This document shows, one piece after another, positions 4,633-5,913 of a DNA stretch of 5,913 nt. Under the pieces are notes generated by a model. That model was not told the origin of the DNA. It saw only the letters and a program-made list of their open reading frames with translations, and did no database searches. This DNA comes from Sulfuricella sp. (GTDB lineage Bacteria; Pseudomonadota; Gammaproteobacteria; Burkholderiales; Sulfuricellaceae): assembly GCA_019911785.1 (NCBI GenBank), contig JAIOJM010000015.1, forward strand, positions 1 through 5,913, written 5' to 3'. The position numbers were made by a program, and so were the translations under genes. Numbering within the stretch: position 1 is the first letter of the stretch; each line of letters begins with the position of its first letter.

Positions 4633-4633
4633 T
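4625..4633 (+). promoter_or_regulatory. extended -10 promoter of the transposase gene
   Basis: TGG directly followed by a perfect TATAAT (4628-4633) forms an extended -10 (TGnTATAAT), which can work without a good -35. The TTGAAA in the left inverted repeat is 25 bp away, too far to serve as the -35. The stop codon of the interrupted sensor frame (4630-4632) lies inside this hexamer. Confidence 0.6.
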
Positions 4634-4663
4634 ATAGCCATTGGATTTAGAGATAGGAATTTC

Positions 4664-5749
4664 ATGCGAGGCGCCGACGTCACCCAATCTGCGATATTCA
4701 GCTACCGGACGCTGGAGGAGCGCATCCCGCGGAAGCACCCGCTGAGAAAGCTGCGGGGGCTGGTGGATGGTGTTTTGGAGACGCTGCATGCCGACTTCGA
4801 TGCGATGTATGCAGGTTCTGGGCGGCCATCTATTCCGCCCGAGCGCATCTTGCGGGCGAGTTTGATCCAGACGCTCTATACGATCCGCTCGGAACGGCAA
4901 CTGGTGCAGCACATTGAATACAACCTGCTTTACCGATGGTTTGTTGGGCTGGACATGGATGATCCGGTATGGGATCACTCCAGCTTTACCAAGAACCGGG
5001 ACCGGCTGCTGAATGAAACAGTAGCCCGAGCCTTTTTCGGAAAGGTGCTGGAGTTGGCCGAATGGCAGGGGCTGGTGTCCTCGGAGCACTTCACGGTGGA
5101 TGGCACCCTGATCGAAGCCTGGGCCTCAATAAAGAGTTTCAAAGCGAGGGATGGATCGAGCAAGCCGCCGGAAAACGGCGGGAAGAACCCGACGGTGGAT
5201 TTCAAAGGCGAGAAGCGCAGCAACGACACCCACGCCTCGACTACCGACCCGGAGGCCCGTATTTACAAGAAGGCCGAAGGCGAGAAATCCCGACTGTGCT
5301 ACCTGGGCCATGCCCTGATGGAGAACAGCAACGGTCTGGCGGTGGACGTGGAAACCACACTGGCCACTGGCACGGCGGAACGAGAAGCGGCCAAGGCAAT
5401 GGTGGAGCGCTCGGTCAAACGGGGTTCGACCTTGGGTGCCGACAAGGGTTACGACGTGGCCGAGTTCGTCCAGGCCATGCGAGACAAAGGCGTGACGCCA
5501 CATGTGGCGCAGAAGAAAGTCGGTAGCGCCATCGATGGGCGGACGACGCGGCATGCTGGCTACGCGGTGAGCCTGAGAAAACGCAAGCGGGTGGAGGAAA
5601 TCTTCGGCTGGGCCAAGACCGTCGGCGGCCTGCGCAAGGCAAAGTTTATCGGACTGGTCAAGGTGAAGGCGCAAAGTCTCTTCACCTTGGCCGCTTACAA
5701 CCTGATGCGGATGGCGACGATCTTTGGCTGGAGATTGAATACGGTATAG
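4664..5749 (+). CDS. IS5-family DDE transposase
   Basis: A 361-residue full-length transposase that cuts and rejoins the IS ends. The N-terminal DUF772-like region spans about residues 15-110, with the typical HPLRKLRGLVD, GRPSIPPERILRASLIQ and LYRWFVGLDMDDPVWDHSSFTKNRDRL. The DDE catalytic domain follows: D146 in HFTVDGTLIEAWAS, D260 in LGADKGYD, and E311 in the R-x3-E-x6-K motif spanning R307, E311 and K318. The linker DPEARIYKKAEGEKSRLCYLGH and the C-terminal AAYNLMRM are also typical. ATG 4664 is supported by AGGA at 4655-4658, 5 nt upstream. There is no frameshift or stop, so it is probably active. The exact IS5 subgroup cannot be assigned from the sequence alone. Confidence 0.95.
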   Translation: MRGADVTQSAIFSYRTLEERIPRKHPLRKLRGLVDGVLETLHADFDAMYAGSGRPSIPPERILRASLIQTLYTIRSERQLVQHIEYNLLYRWFVGLDMDDPVWDHSSFTKNRDRLLNETVARAFFGKVLELAEWQGLVSSEHFTVDGTLIEAWASIKSFKARDGSSKPPENGGKNPTVDFKGEKRSNDTHASTTDPEARIYKKAEGEKSRLCYLGHALMENSNGLAVDVETTLATGTAEREAAKAMVERSVKRGSTLGADKGYDVAEFVQAMRDKGVTPHVAQKKVGSAIDGRTTRHAGYAVSLRKRKRVEEIFGWAKTVGGLRKAKFIGLVKVKAQSLFTLAAYNLMRMATIFGWRLNTV

Positions 5750-5806
5750 GGCGAAATCCGTCCGCAGGTGGCCGGAAGAGGGCCAGAACCCCGAAATGGC
5801 GGCTGA

Positions 5807-5827
5807 AAACCGGCTGGAATCCGGTTT
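5807..5827. other. stem-loop in the IS 3' non-coding end
   Basis: AAACCGG (5807-5813) pairs perfectly with CCGGTTT (5821-5827) around a 7-nt loop, 57 bp past the transposase stop. No T-run follows. The rest of 5750-5890 shows no gene. Confidence 0.4.
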
Positions 5828-5894
5828 CCAGGCCACAGAAGGGGCTCGCCGAATTAATTTGTCGCCATCAGCGGTCGGTGGCCGAAGGCGTCAG

Positions 5895-5913
5895 GGGAAA
5901 TTTCAACAACCTG
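5895..5913 (-). repeat. right terminal inverted repeat of the IS
   Basis: Reading inwards from the right edge, CAGGTTGTTGAAATTTCCC matches the left end at 14 of 19 positions, including CAGG and GTTGAAA. It ends on the last base of the window, so the true terminus could lie slightly further out. Confidence 0.7.

Larger units (their letters stand above)
4590..5913 (+). mobile_element. IS5-type insertion sequence
   Basis: The element is about 1,324 bp, with terminal inverted repeats starting CAGG--GTTGAAA and one transposase ORF filling most of it. It breaks the sensor-like gene. The right terminus appears to fall on the last base of the window, so neither a target-site duplication nor the exact ends can be verified. 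The sequence to the left of the element ends in CTTAA. The element looks intact (full transposase, own promoter, both ends), implying a recent insertion or recent activity. Confidence 0.8.

Overview
The window looks like the chromosome of a betaproteobacterium, probably of the Nitrosomonadales/Gallionellales/Thiobacillus type. The reasons are a GC-rich ahcY-metF pair, an S-adenosylhomocysteine (SAH) riboswitch in front of ahcY (a class common in Betaproteobacteria), and the style of the dispersed intergenic repeats. No species can be named from the sequence alone.

Layout. (1) 1-215, minus strand: a small DUF2281-type antitoxin whose stop overlaps a GTG codon that may open a toxin gene leaving the window. 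(2) 216-811: no convincing gene. It holds two dispersed-repeat stretches (about 300-405 and 410-645), then an AT-richer stretch with a candidate promoter and a perfect 16-bp palindrome. (3) 813-1420: a single, well-formed integron gene cassette. It encodes an exported six-cysteine protein of unknown function and ends in a classic 60-bp attC site. No integrase gene is visible. (4) 1432-1649: the ahcY control region, with a stem-loop, a perfect -10 box, an SAH riboswitch and a switching stem, leading to a GTG start that has a good ribosome binding site. (5) 1650-3994: ahcY and metF, separated by an 89-bp gap almost filled by a dispersed inverted repeat. (6) 3995-4308: a second copy of that repeat and a terminator-like hairpin. 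(7) 4309-4589: the N-terminal part of a membrane-anchored sensor-like protein, cut by an insertion sequence. (8) 4590-5913: an IS5-type element with a complete DDE transposase. Its right inverted repeat ends at the last base of the window.

How the genes work together. AhcY removes SAH, the inhibitory product of methyltransferases, giving homocysteine and adenosine. MetF makes 5-methyltetrahydrofolate, the methyl donor that turns homocysteine back into methionine. The riboswitch would raise AhcY production when SAH accumulates. The rest is accessory DNA packed around this housekeeping pair: a TA module, a lone gene cassette, palindromic repeats and an IS.

The observations most worth following are the lone gene cassette sitting directly upstream of a core metabolic operon, and a three-layer base-pairing scheme that could explain how this SAH riboswitch turns ahcY on.
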